From: Nesterenkonia sp. LB17
GTDB lineage: Bacteria > Actinomycetota > Actinomycetes > Actinomycetales > Micrococcaceae
NCBI RefSeq assembly: GCF_022565915.1
Contig: NZ_JAJOYX010000001.1
Coordinates: forward strand, 434,001-498,000
Direction: 5' to 3'
DNA length: 64,000 nt
Shown here piece after piece: positions 7,212 through 16,176 of this stretch. The notes beneath the pieces were generated by a model that ran no database searches, was not told the origin of the DNA, and saw nothing but the letters and a program-made list of their open reading frames with translations. Within the stretch, counting starts at the first letter, position 1. The number at the start of each line of letters is the position of its first letter. Both the position numbers and the translations under genes were made by a program.

Positions 7212-9341
7212 ATGACACAGCGCAGCTCGAGCATCTTCTCCGACCTGGACCACTTCGTCACCCATCCTCGCCTCGGCGGTCTCACGCTCAGCCCCGACGG
7301 TTCCCGGCTGGTCACCACCGTCTCCACGGTCAACAGCGCAGGTGATGGCTACACCGGTGCGCTCTGGGAGATCGACCCCAGCGGCGCCCGTCCCGCCCGC
7401 CGGCTCACCCGCAGCCCCAAGGGCGAGGGTGCTCCGGGGTTCTCTGCCACAGGTGATCTCTACTTCACCTCGGACCGCCCGGGGGAGAAGCCCGAGGAGA
7501 AGAGCTCCGCCCTGTACAGGCTCCCCGCGGACGGAGGTGAATCGGTGCTGGTCAGTCGACGCGCCGGTGGCGTGAGTCAGCCGCACTGCGCCCAGCAGGG
7601 GTCCACCATCCTGCTCACCGCGCCGCTGCTCCCCGGGGCCGGCTCCGAGGAGGCTCACGAGCAGCTGCACCGGCAGCGCGAGGAGGCCTCGGTCAAGGCG
7701 ATCCTGCACACCGGATACCCGATCCGCTTCTGGGACCACGATCTCGGCCCGGCCCGCCCGAGCCTGTTCGCCCTGGAGTCCACGGCCGACGCCGCGGCCC
7801 TCCCCACGGATTCCGAGCAGGCCAGCCTTCGCCCCCTCACTGAGGGTCTCGGAGCTCGCTTCGGCGGAGACGTGAAGGTCAGCCCGGATGGCACCGTCGC
7901 GCTGATCAGCGTCGTCGTGCCCGAAGTCCGGGCCGGTCAGCGCACCGCTCTGGCGGTGGTGGACACCGCCACCGGTGAGCGTCGGATCATCGCGGACGAA
8001 CCCGGGTACACCTTCAGCGCCGGGGGGATCAGCCCCGATGGGCTTAGCGCCGCCGTCGTGCGCTCTGCCCAGCCGACGCCGCAGCGAGCCCCGCAGCCGC
8101 AGCTGCACCTTCTGGACCTGCACACCGGCGCGCTGACCCGGCTCGCCGAGGACGCTGACCTGTGGCTCACCCCCGCGGCCTGGCTGCCGGACGGCTCAGG
8201 ACTGCTCGCGCTGGCCGACCAGGGCGGACGCGGTCCGGTCTTCCGCGTGGACGCCACCAGCGGTGCGGTGGAGCAGGTCACCACCGAGGACGCCACCTAC
8301 TCCGCCGTCGTCGTGGCCCCTGACGGTCACACCGCCTACGGGATGCGCTCCAGCTACGCCTTCCCTGAGGAGGTGGTCTCGATCGACCTGAGCACGGGGG
8401 AGGCCGCGCGGCTGCAGAATCCCCATGTGCGTCCGGAGCTGCCCGGCACGCTGACCGAGGTCACCACCACCGGGGCCGACGGTGCGCCGGTGCGGGCCTG
8501 GCTTGCGCTTCCCGCCTCCGCCTCGACGGAGCAGCCGGCACCGCTGCTGCTCTGGATCCACGGCGGGCCGCTGAACTCCTGGAACGCCTGGACCTGGCGG
8601 TGGAACCCCTGGCTGATGGTGGAGCAGGGCTACGCGGTGCTGCTGCCCGACCCGGCGCTGTCCACCGGTTATGGGCAGAACTTCATCCAGCGCGGCTGGA
8701 ACTCCTGGGGAGGACATCCCTTCACCGATCTGATGGCGATCACCGACGCCACCGAGGCGCGGAAGGACATCGACCCGACGCGCACCGCCGCGATGGGCGG
8801 CTCCTTCGGCGGGTACATGGCGAACTGGATCGCCGGGCAGACCGACCGATTCTCCGCGATCGTCACCCATGCCTCGCTGTGGGCGCTGGATCAGTTCGGC
8901 CCCACCACGGACTTGGCCTCGTACTGGCGCAACGAGCTCGATGAGCGGATGGCCGCGGAGCACTCACCGCATCTGCATGTGGAGAAGATCGTGACCCCGA
9001 TGCTGGTCATCCATGGCGACAAGGACTACCGGGTGCCGATCGGGGAGGGGCTGCGGCTCTGGTACGAGCTGCTCGCGAAATCGGGGCTGCCGGCGGATGA
9101 GGACGGACACAGCGCACACCGGTTCCTCTACTTCCCCGACGAGAACCACTGGGTGCTCAGTCCTGCGCACGCGAAGATCTGGTACCAGGTGGTCTCGGGC
9201 TTCCTCGCCGAGCATCTGCTGGGCGAGGCGGCCGCGCTGCCGGAGGAGCTGGGACTCACCGCGCCGGCCGCGGACCAGCAGCCCGTCCGCGGGCATCTGG
9301 GGTCTCCCGCGGGACGCGCAGCCGCATCCGTCGCTTCCTGA
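7212..9341 (+). CDS. S9 family serine peptidase (acylaminoacyl-peptidase/prolyl oligopeptidase type)
   Basis: 709 aa, probably cytoplasmic (no signal peptide), cleaving short peptides or acylated peptides. Residues ~1-410 have beta-propeller-like repeats (LTLSPDGSRL, VKVSPDGTVALIS, VVVAPDGHTAYG). The alpha/beta-hydrolase domain follows, with oxyanion region WIHGGPLNSW, nucleophile GGSFGGY (Ser ~531), Asp in HGDKDYRVP (~605) and His in DENHWVL (~646): a complete catalytic triad. Divergent from tag. Convergent with the acylphosphatase gene, 55 bp apart. Confidence 0.93.
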   Translation: MTQRSSSIFSDLDHFVTHPRLGGLTLSPDGSRLVTTVSTVNSAGDGYTGALWEIDPSGARPARRLTRSPKGEGAPGFSATGDLYFTSDRPGEKPEEKSSALYRLPADGGESVLVSRRAGGVSQPHCAQQGSTILLTAPLLPGAGSEEAHEQLHRQREEASVKAILHTGYPIRFWDHDLGPARPSLFALESTADAAALPTDSEQASLRPLTEGLGARFGGDVKVSPDGTVALISVVVPEVRAGQRTALAVVDTATGERRIIADEPGYTFSAGGISPDGLSAAVVRSAQPTPQRAPQPQLHLLDLHTGALTRLAEDADLWLTPAAWLPDGSGLLALADQGGRGPVFRVDATSGAVEQVTTEDATYSAVVVAPDGHTAYGMRSSYAFPEEVVSIDLSTGEAARLQNPHVRPELPGTLTEVTTTGADGAPVRAWLALPASASTEQPAPLLLWIHGGPLNSWNAWTWRWNPWLMVEQGYAVLLPDPALSTGYGQNFIQRGWNSWGGHPFTDLMAITDATEARKDIDPTRTAAMGGSFGGYMANWIAGQTDRFSAIVTHASLWALDQFGPTTDLASYWRNELDERMAAEHSPHLHVEKIVTPMLVIHGDKDYRVPIGEGLRLWYELLAKSGLPADEDGHSAHRFLYFPDENHWVLSPAHAKIWYQVVSGFLAEHLLGEAAALPEELGLTAPAADQQPVRGHLGSPAGRAAASVAS

Positions 9342-9396
9342 GGGCTGTCGGGGAATCCGTCGCACAGCGATGCGCCTTGGGAGGGAGGTGCTGGTG

Positions 9397-9738
9397 TCAG
9401 CGACGGATCTCGAAGCCTGCCTGCGGCAGCGAGGCGAGATCCGCCTCGGTCGCCTCACGCTGCTGCACCTCGGTCACCTCGGCGGACTCGGGTCCCTTCC
9501 CGGCCCAGCGCAGCAGCGCGTCCACCGCTGGACCGTCGCCGCCGACCAGGAGCTCCACCGCGCCGTCGGCGGTGTTTCTGACCCATCCGATCAGTCCCAG
9601 GTCATCGGCCTCGGCCTTCGTCGATGCGCGAAAGGTCACCCCCTGCACCCGACCGGTGATCTGCGCGTGGGTTCCGGTCGTGCATCCCGAGGGAGCGAGG
9701 GGCTGTTCGGAATCGGGAGGTGAGAGGGGTTCAGTCAT
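9397..9738 (-). CDS. acyP: Acylphosphatase
   Basis: 113 aa. Hydrolyses carboxyl-phosphate bonds such as acyl phosphates. The catalytic pair is visible: Arg in GRVQGVTFR (~37) and Asn in WVRNTADGAV (~55). The fold core ends at GFEIRR. The N-terminal ~22 residues precede the usual start of the domain and are Pro/Ser rich. ATG 9738 is preferred; an upstream TTG at 9750 is possible. Confidence 0.9.
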   Translation of the reverse strand: MTEPLSPPDSEQPLAPSGCTTGTHAQITGRVQGVTFRASTKAEADDLGLIGWVRNTADGAVELLVGGDGPAVDALLRWAGKGPESAEVTEVQQREATEADLASLPQAGFEIRR

Positions 9739-9866
9739 GCGCCCAGTCAAACACCCTCAGGGTCCAGCCACCAGGTCCCGCCCGTCTGCGGGCGCGGTGG
9801 GAGGCGCCCGCAGGTGGCTCGAGACAGGATCGCCGCGGCGCGCCAGGCTCAGGCCGGCGCGGAGGC

Positions 9867-11036
9867 TCAGGCCGAGGCTTCGGCGGGCTCGTGCGAGAAC
9901 ACCAGCGCTCCGTCGATCCAGGTGTGCAGCACCCGGTTCCTGGTGTCCAGCGGATCTCCGGACCAGAGCGCGAGGTCCGCGTCCTTGCCCGGCTCCAAGG
10001 TCCCCACTCGATCTGACACCCCGAGCACCTCGGCCGGGTTGATCGTGATCGCCCGAAGCGCCTCGACCGGGTCCATGCCCTCGCGCACCGCGAGGGCCGC
10101 CTGATGGATCAGGAACTCGATGGGCACCACGGGATGATCGGTGATGATCGAGACCTTCACCCCGGCGCGGGCGAGGATCCCCGGGGCCCTGGGGCTGCGG
10201 TCGCGGACCTCCACCTTGGAGCGCGAGACGATCATCGGCCCGTAGAGCACCGGAATGCCGCGATCGGCGATGACGTCGGCGAGCTTATAGGACTCGGTGC
10301 CGTGATCCAGGACCAGCTCATAGCCGAACTCATCGGCCAGGCGCAGCGCGGTGGCGATGTCATCGGCGCGGTGGCAGTGCTGGCGCCAGGGGATCTTGCG
10401 GTCGAGCACCAGCGCCAGCGCCTCGGAGACGAGATCCCCGGGCCGGTCCGCCGGGTCCTTGGCCTGCCAGTTCCTGGCCTCGGTGAAGGCCTTGCGGATG
10501 GTCATCGCGACCCCGAGCCGGGTGTTCGGGGTCTGCTTGCGCTCCCCATAGATCCGCTTGGGGTTCTCACCCAGGGCTGACTTCAGGCCCGAGGGGGAGC
10601 GCAGCACCATCTCGTCCACGATCCGCCCCTGGGTCTTCAGCGCCACAGCGAGCCCGCCGATCGGATTGGCCGACCCCGGATTCACGTTCACGGTGGTGAT
10701 GCCCGCGGCCCGGGCGTCGGCGAAGCCGATCTCCGCCGGGTTGATCGCATCCAGGGCGCGCACGGCCGCGGTCACCGGATCGGTGGTCTCGTTGACATCG
10801 GCGCCGGCCCAGCCCTCGCCCTCCTCATGGACCCCCAGGTGCACGTGGGCATCGATGAGTCCCGGCAGTACCCAGCCGCCGGCGGCATCGATGACCTCAT
10901 GCTCGGCAGGATGGTCCACAGCGGGCCCCAGGGCCGCGATCCGGCCCTCGGTGACCACCAGGGAGCCGTCGAAGGGCTCACCGCTGATGGGCAGGATGTG
11001 CGCATTGCTGATGACATAGTTTCTCTGAGCAACCAT
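9867..11036 (-). CDS. Metal-dependent amidohydrolase (imidazolonepropionase-like)
   Basis: 389 aa TIM-barrel amidohydrolase. The first metal-binding motif is DAHVHLG (about residues 63-69), followed by WRQHCHRADD, LDHGTE and the catalytic-Asp region IITDHPVVP. The C-terminal GTLEPGKDADLALW is typical of the superfamily's beta-sandwich. No signal peptide, so cytoplasmic. Substrate cannot be read from sequence; family members act on cyclic amides, dipeptides or related C-N bonds. A leaderless start is likely (TAGAGT six nt upstream of the ATG). Confidence 0.85.
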   Translation of the reverse strand: MVAQRNYVISNAHILPISGEPFDGSLVVTEGRIAALGPAVDHPAEHEVIDAAGGWVLPGLIDAHVHLGVHEEGEGWAGADVNETTDPVTAAVRALDAINPAEIGFADARAAGITTVNVNPGSANPIGGLAVALKTQGRIVDEMVLRSPSGLKSALGENPKRIYGERKQTPNTRLGVAMTIRKAFTEARNWQAKDPADRPGDLVSEALALVLDRKIPWRQHCHRADDIATALRLADEFGYELVLDHGTESYKLADVIADRGIPVLYGPMIVSRSKVEVRDRSPRAPGILARAGVKVSIITDHPVVPIEFLIHQAALAVREGMDPVEALRAITINPAEVLGVSDRVGTLEPGKDADLALWSGDPLDTRNRVLHTWIDGALVFSHEPAEASA

Positions 11037-11042
11037 GTGGGG

Positions 11043-11048
11043 ACTCTA
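11043..11048 (-). promoter_or_regulatory. Putative -10 (TAGAGT) for leaderless amidohydrolase gene
   Basis: TAGAGT on the minus strand is separated from ATG 11036 by six bases (ccccac) and there is no Shine-Dalgarno. Confidence 0.55.
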
Positions 11049-11131
11049 GCGCACTCGCCTTGCTGAGAACGCTTCTGCGTCCGGCTCGCAGCTTGGGAGA
11101 TCTCGGCGGAACGCAGGAGAATGGTGCCACG

Positions 11132-12082
11132 ATGCACCACCATGATCACGGCGCCCGCGCCGACGACCCTGCCTCCTCCGAGACTGCCGCACGCACGCGC
11201 TCACACCGCCGTCGGCTGGCGATCGCCTGCGCCATCACCGTGGGTGTCGTCCTGGCGCAGGCCATCGGGGCCTGGGTCACCGGTTCGCTGGCGCTGCTCA
11301 CCGATGCCGTGCATTCACTCACCGACAGCATCGGCCTCGGTGTCGCCCTGGTCGCGGCGGGACTGATGCACCGGGCCGCCACATCCCAGCGCACCTGGGG
11401 CTTCCGGCGCGTGGAGATCCTGGCGGGGCTGCTGCAGGCGACGCTGCTGCTGGGCGTGGGCATCTACGCCGCGGTGGAGGGGATCGGCAGGCTCAGCGCA
11501 CCGCCCGCAATTCTGCACATCGAGCTGCTGATCTTCGGGGCAGTCGGTCTGACCGGCAACGTGATCTCGCTGCTGGTGCTCGCCTCGGGCCGGAAGGCCA
11601 ACTTCAACATGCGTGCCGCGTTCCTCGAGGTCACCGCCGATGCGCTGGGATCGCTGGCGGTGATGGTGGCAGCCGTCGTGATCTGGACCACCGGCTGGCA
11701 GCAGGCCGACGCCGTGGCCGCGCTGGCCATCGCCGCACTGATCATTCCGCGTGCGCTGCTGCTGCTGCGCGAGACCGCGCGGGTGCTGCTGGAGTTCGCC
11801 CCTCGCGGGCTTGACCTGGAGCAGGTCAGGGCGCACATGCTGGCCCAGGACCACGTCCAGGAGGTCCACGACCTGCACGCCTCCACGGTCGCGACCGGGC
11901 TGCCGGTGATCTCCGCCCATGTGGTCCTCGATGACGCCTGCTTCCGCGAAGGCTGCGTGCCGGAGACGCTGAGCCGGCTGAAGACCTGCGTGGCCGAACA
12001 CTTCGACGTGGCGGTGGAACACTCCACCTTCCAGCTCGAGCCGCGCAGCATCGCCGCCGGTGAGACCCACACCCACGCCTGA
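11132..12082 (+). CDS. Cation diffusion facilitator (CzcD-like metal exporter)
   Basis: 316 aa. CDF proteins export Zn2+/Co2+ or related ions in exchange for H+. A His-rich N-terminus (MHHHDHG) is followed by six predicted TM helices. The TM2 motif (LLTDAVHSLTDSIGLG) is canonical; in TM5 the usual His-x3-Asp is Glu-x3-Asp (FLEVTADALGSLAVM), which may alter metal selectivity. A cytoplasmic C-terminal domain (~220-300) has DLHASTVATGLPVISAHVV. AGGAG at 11115-11119 lies 12 nt before the chosen ATG, which is rather far. Divergent from the amidohydrolase. Confidence 0.9.
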   Translation: MHHHDHGARADDPASSETAARTRSHRRRLAIACAITVGVVLAQAIGAWVTGSLALLTDAVHSLTDSIGLGVALVAAGLMHRAATSQRTWGFRRVEILAGLLQATLLLGVGIYAAVEGIGRLSAPPAILHIELLIFGAVGLTGNVISLLVLASGRKANFNMRAAFLEVTADALGSLAVMVAAVVIWTTGWQQADAVAALAIAALIIPRALLLLRETARVLLEFAPRGLDLEQVRAHMLAQDHVQEVHDLHASTVATGLPVISAHVVLDDACFREGCVPETLSRLKTCVAEHFDVAVEHSTFQLEPRSIAAGETHTHA

Positions 12083-12129
12083 GCAGCGCCCTCGACCACC
12101 CCTGTGCACATGCCTGAGCGGGCGCCCGG

Positions 12130-12135
12130 TAGGCT
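12130..12135 (+). promoter_or_regulatory. Putative -10 (TAGGCT) for SodC-like gene
   Basis: TAGGCT lies 8 nt upstream of ATG 12144 with no Shine-Dalgarno between, consistent with a leaderless transcript. Confidence 0.5.
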
Positions 12136-12143
12136 GTGCGGTC

Positions 12144-12968
12144 ATGAGCATTCCACCGCACAGATCCGCCTCCCCCTGGTTCCGCGGCGCTCCGCTGGCC
12201 GGGATCGCGCTGGCAGCGGCGCTGGCCCTGGCGGGCTGCGGCGATGCAGATGCTGAGCAGAGCGATCCCGCGCTCGCCGACGACGACGCGGACGCCGGGG
12301 ACGCTCAGCTCGCCGAGGCCGAGGCCGAGGACGAGGACGGCGAGGCGGGCGGCGCCGGTCCGGACGGCTCCGAGGAGCCATTCGCCTCCGCAGAGATCGC
12401 TGACGTGGCGGGCAACGACATCGGCACGGTGAGCTTCTCCGAGGTCGAGAACGGCGTGCTCGTCGAGGCCGAGGTCCACGACGTCGACGCAGGCTTCCGG
12501 GGCATCACCATCCACGAACGCGGCGTGTGCGAGCCGGTGTCCAGCTCGGAGGACGGCGTGTTCGGAGACTTCGAGTCCTCCGGCGGTCACCTGGTAGGGA
12601 CCATGGAGGAAGACATGGGCATCGTGGAGGGCGAAGAGGCTCCGCAGGAGGAAGCTCCGGAGACCGACCTGAATGACCTCACCGAGGAGGTCCCGCCCGC
12701 AGAGCCCGAAGCAGTGACCCACCCCGGCCATGCCGGAGATCTGCCGAACCTGCTGGTGAACCAGGACCGGACCGGCTGGCTGAGCCTGGTCAGCGATCGA
12801 CTCGCGCCGGAGGACCTGCTCAGCGCAGAAGGCAGCTCCGTGATCATCCACGCCCAGGCGGACAACCATGGCAACGTCCCCGAGCGCAATTTCGGCCCCG
12901 ACGCCGAGACCCTGACCAGTGGAGACTCCGTGAGCCGCGTGGCCTGCGGCGTCGTCGAGGAGCAGTAG
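12144..12968 (+). CDS. SodC-like (Cu/Zn superoxide dismutase family) lipoprotein
   Basis: 274 aa. Signal sequence with lipobox LALAGC (Cys ~32), so membrane-anchored outside. Residues ~36-78 are a very acidic linker. The SodC domain follows: GFRGITIHERGVCEP, SSGGHLVGT, THPGHAGDLPNLLVN, VIIHAQADNHG and SRVACGVV. Compared with the canonical first Cu site (GFHxFHxH) only the last His remains (Arg and Thr replace the others), so catalysis may be altered or lost. The GGH, HPGH..D and IHAQAD ligands are present. A ~30-residue acidic insert lies between GGH and HPGH. Function as a dismutase is probable, not certain. Confidence 0.75.
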   Translation: MSIPPHRSASPWFRGAPLAGIALAAALALAGCGDADAEQSDPALADDDADAGDAQLAEAEAEDEDGEAGGAGPDGSEEPFASAEIADVAGNDIGTVSFSEVENGVLVEAEVHDVDAGFRGITIHERGVCEPVSSSEDGVFGDFESSGGHLVGTMEEDMGIVEGEEAPQEEAPETDLNDLTEEVPPAEPEAVTHPGHAGDLPNLLVNQDRTGWLSLVSDRLAPEDLLSAEGSSVIIHAQADNHGNVPERNFGPDAETLTSGDSVSRVACGVVEEQ

Positions 12969-13031
12969 GACACACTTGCCGTAGCACGGATCACACCGGA
13001 GCATGGTCCGCACTCCATGAGCACGACTCGA

Positions 13032-13061
13032 TTGCTGAGAGATCAGCCCCATAGATATAGT
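13032..13061 (+). promoter_or_regulatory. Promoter of the Mrp operon
   Basis: -35 TTGCTG (13032-13037), 18-nt spacer, -10 TATAGT (13056-13061). Predicted transcript start about 13068, giving a ~125-nt leader before mnhA that contains a small reading frame. Confidence 0.6.
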
Positions 13062-13138
13062 CGAACACTGGTGTGCCGGGAAGACTGGTCGGCGATGAGC
13101 TTCACCGCGCCGTTTCACCCGCACCGACTGGAGGCACC

Positions 13139-13195
13139 ATGCACTCGCGAAGACCTTCCATGCGCTCATGCGCGCCGGCGGTGGTCCGCCGATGA
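13139..13195 (+). CDS. Putative 18-aa leader peptide coupled to mnhA
   Basis: ATG 13139 follows GGAGG (13130-13134) with a 4-nt spacer, the only good Shine-Dalgarno in the leader. The frame encodes 18 residues, Arg/Ser rich (begins MHSRRPSMRS), and its TGA (13193-13195) overlaps the mnhA ATG (13192-13194) as ATGA. The same ATGA coupling joins mnhA-C, C-D, D-E and E-F, so this frame may recruit ribosomes for mnhA, which lacks its own Shine-Dalgarno. It may encode no functional peptide. Confidence 0.5.
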   Translation: MHSRRPSMRSCAPAVVRR

Positions 13196-16176
13196 CGCTC
13201 ATGGTGCTCCTGATGCTGACTCTGGCCCTGGTCCCGATCGCCGCCCTGGTCCACCGCGCCCTCGGTCGCGACACCGGCTTCTTCGCCGCCGTGGCGCTGA
13301 CCGGCATCGGGGTGGCCACGCTGCCGTGGCTGAGCACCTTGCTGGATGGGGGAGTGATCGAGGAGCACCTTCCCTGGATTCCCACGGTCGACGTCGGCCT
13401 CAGCCTGCGCCTGGACGGGCTCGGGATGGTCTTCCTGCTGCTGATCCTCTTCATCGGCGCCCTGGTGATGGCCTATTCGGCCCGCTACTTCTCGGTCAAG
13501 AAGAAGACCTCGGACTATTACCTGTGGATGCTGATGTTCGTCTTCGCGATGAGCGGGATGGTCATCGCCGATGACCTGATCCTGCTCTTCGTGTTCTGGG
13601 AGTTCACCACGCTGTGCTCCTTCTTCCTGATCAACCGCTCCGGAGACAAGGCCCCGGCCCCGGCCCAGCGCACGCTGCTGATCACCGCCGCAGGCGGGCT
13701 GGGCCTGCTCACCGCGGTGCTGCTGATCATCGTGGAGACCGGCACCACGTCCATGTCCGAGGCGCTCACGCACAGCGCCTGGCAGGACAACACCACCTTC
13801 ACCTCGGTGGTCGCGGTGCTCATCGCCTTCGCCGCCTTCACCAAGTCCGCGCAGTTCCCCTTCCACCTGTGGCTTCCCGATGCGATGGTCGCCCCCGCGC
13901 CGGTCTCGGCCTACCTCCACGCCGCGGCCATGGTCAAGGCCGGCATCTACCTGCTGCTGCGCTTCTCTCCGGTCTTCGAAGAGTCCACGCTGTGGCAGGT
14001 GCTCCTGATCAGCTGTGGTCTGACCACCGCACTGATGGGCGCCCTCTTCGCCCTGCAGCGCCACGACATCAAAGAGATCATGGCCTACTCCACGGTCTCG
14101 CAGCTGGGCTTCCTGGTCGCCGTCATCGGCATCGGCACCCCCACCGCGCTGGTGGCCGCCACGATCCACGTGGTCGCCCACGCATTGTTCAAGTCCGCGC
14201 TGTTCATGATGGTGGGCATCATCGAGCACGAGGCGCATTCGCGAGACATCCGACGGCTCAACGGACTGAGCAGGACCATGCGCATCTCGCTGGTCATCAC
14301 CCTGATCTCCTCACTCTCCATGGCCGGGGTCCCGCCGCTGCTGGGCTTCGTCTCCAAGGAGCACCTGCTCGCCGGTTTCCTCTCCGCGGACATGCCCGCC
14401 GCGCTGACCTGGACGCTGACGTGCATGGCGGTTCTCGCCGCCATCGGCACCTTCGCCTACTGCGGCCGGATCGTGCTCGGCGCGTTCACCAGCTACACCG
14501 GCACCGGGTCCAAGGACGAATACCACGAGCCCATCGACCCCACCACGCCCCATGAGGCGCCCGCCAGCTTCTACCTGCCGGCGCTGCTGCCCGCCGCCGC
14601 GGGCCTGGTGCTCGGCTTCACCCCCTTCGTCTTCGACGGGCTGATCACCCGGGCCGGCGAGGATGCTCAGACCGGGACCTATGCGGCGGAGTTCGCGCTC
14701 TGGCACGGCTTCAACACCGAGCTGATGCTCTCCGCGGTGATCGTCGGCGGCGGCCTGCTCGTCGTCGCGATGCGAGCCCGCCTGGACAACCTGATTCCGC
14801 GCAGGATCCTGCCGTTCACCGGCGTCGAACTGGCCGAGTCCATGCGACTGGGGGCCATCAACTTCGGCCGCCGGGTCGGAGACATCACACGCAGCGACGT
14901 GCACGCGGTGCACCTCGCCCCTCCGGGCATCCTGCTTGCCGGCGTGTTCATCGCCGGCCTGGTCGCCGCGCCGGTGGTCGGAGAGTTCGATCCCGGCAAC
15001 ACCCGGATGACCGACTGGGTGCTGATCGGGCTGCTGGTCTTCTTCCTGGCCGGCACGGTCATCGCAGAGAACCGCGCCGCCGCGGTCGTCCTCGCCGGCG
15101 GCGCCGGGTTCGTGGTCGCCGCCTGGTACTTCGCGCTCGGCGCGGTGGATGTGGGCATGACCCAGCTGCTCGTGGAGATCCTCACCGTGGTGGTGCTGGT
15201 CCTGGTGCTGCGCAAGCTGCCCAAGCGCTTCCACAAGGTCACCCGCACCCGGCGCAGCGTCGCCATCGCGGTGGCCCTGTCCTTCGGCGTGATGGCCTTC
15301 GCCGCCACCTTCGCACTCACCGGCCGGCGCGGACAGTCCCCGGTCGCCGAGTGGTACCTGCTCAACACCTACGAGGAGACCGGCGCGCTCAACGCGGTGA
15401 ACTCCATCCTGGTGGACTTCCGCGCGCTGGACACCTTCGGAGAGCTCACCGTGCTCGGCGTTGCAGGCTTCGCGATCCTGGCGCTGCTGAACTCCTCCTT
15501 CGCCACCTCGGACAACGAGCCGCCCGCCTCCCGGCAATGGTCCGGGACCCCGCTGGATCATGCCGGGGACAACACCACCGCCATGCGCAGCGTCTTCAAC
15601 TGGATGGCGCCGTTCATCGTGCTGCTCTCGCTGATCCTGCTGCTGCGCGGCCACTACGAGTCCGGCGGCGGGTTCATCGCCGCGCTGGTCGCCGGCGGCT
15701 TCTTCGCGCTGCGCTACCTGGTCGCCCCCTCCGACACCTCGGTGAAGCTGCGCTTCGACTATGCGCTGGTCATCGTCGGCGGCATCATCACCGGCGCGGC
15801 CATCGGCTTCGCCGGCTTCCTCGAGGGTTCCTATCTGCGCCCGATCGTGATCGTGGAGGGACTCCCGATGCCGTGGGGCTCCGACGCAGGGTTCTCACTC
15901 ACCACGGCGCTGATCTTCGACGTCGGCATCTATCTCGCCGTGATCGGCGCGGTGCTGGTCGCGCTGGACCGGCTCGGTCAGGCGCAGCGCTACCCTGCGG
16001 AGCTGCTCAAGGCACACCGCCGCGCGCGCGGCACCAGCGAATCTGAGCTCTCCACGCTGAAGGTCCCCGCCGGCTATCACGCCGACCCCGGCGACCTTCC
16101 GTTCGAAGTGCAGGCGGATGAGTCCTGGCCCGGGGTTCACCCGGACATCGAACCGAAAGGGGTGAACGACCGATGA
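13192..16176 (+). CDS. mnhA: Mrp Na+/H+ antiporter subunit A fused to subunit B
   Basis: About 994 aa, large multi-TM subunit of the hetero-oligomeric Mrp antiporter (Na+ export/pH homeostasis in the cytoplasmic membrane). The N-terminal ~500 residues are NuoL-like (FWEFTTLCSFFLI, AQFPFHLWLPDAMVAPAPVS, IMAYSTVSQLGFLVAV, VVAHALFKSALFM, GVPPLLGFVSKE). The middle holds the MrpA C-terminal/DUF4040 segment (GAVDVGMTQLLVEI). The last ~200 residues match MrpB (ILLLRGHYESGGGFIAALV). No separate mnhB exists. Start is uncertain: ATG 13192 is coupled to the leader frame; 13168 and 13201 are alternatives. Confidence 0.93.
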   Translation: MTLMVLLMLTLALVPIAALVHRALGRDTGFFAAVALTGIGVATLPWLSTLLDGGVIEEHLPWIPTVDVGLSLRLDGLGMVFLLLILFIGALVMAYSARYFSVKKKTSDYYLWMLMFVFAMSGMVIADDLILLFVFWEFTTLCSFFLINRSGDKAPAPAQRTLLITAAGGLGLLTAVLLIIVETGTTSMSEALTHSAWQDNTTFTSVVAVLIAFAAFTKSAQFPFHLWLPDAMVAPAPVSAYLHAAAMVKAGIYLLLRFSPVFEESTLWQVLLISCGLTTALMGALFALQRHDIKEIMAYSTVSQLGFLVAVIGIGTPTALVAATIHVVAHALFKSALFMMVGIIEHEAHSRDIRRLNGLSRTMRISLVITLISSLSMAGVPPLLGFVSKEHLLAGFLSADMPAALTWTLTCMAVLAAIGTFAYCGRIVLGAFTSYTGTGSKDEYHEPIDPTTPHEAPASFYLPALLPAAAGLVLGFTPFVFDGLITRAGEDAQTGTYAAEFALWHGFNTELMLSAVIVGGGLLVVAMRARLDNLIPRRILPFTGVELAESMRLGAINFGRRVGDITRSDVHAVHLAPPGILLAGVFIAGLVAAPVVGEFDPGNTRMTDWVLIGLLVFFLAGTVIAENRAAAVVLAGGAGFVVAAWYFALGAVDVGMTQLLVEILTVVVLVLVLRKLPKRFHKVTRTRRSVAIAVALSFGVMAFAATFALTGRRGQSPVAEWYLLNTYEETGALNAVNSILVDFRALDTFGELTVLGVAGFAILALLNSSFATSDNEPPASRQWSGTPLDHAGDNTTAMRSVFNWMAPFIVLLSLILLLRGHYESGGGFIAALVAGGFFALRYLVAPSDTSVKLRFDYALVIVGGIITGAAIGFAGFLEGSYLRPIVIVEGLPMPWGSDAGFSLTTALIFDVGIYLAVIGAVLVALDRLGQAQRYPAELLKAHRRARGTSESELSTLKVPAGYHADPGDLPFEVQADESWPGVHPDIEPKGVNDR

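Noticed and set aside
13017-13574. Plus-strand 185-codon frame overlapping the Mrp promoter and mnhA
   Set aside because: It begins before the predicted promoter's -10 and its downstream part is out of frame with the conserved mnhA product.
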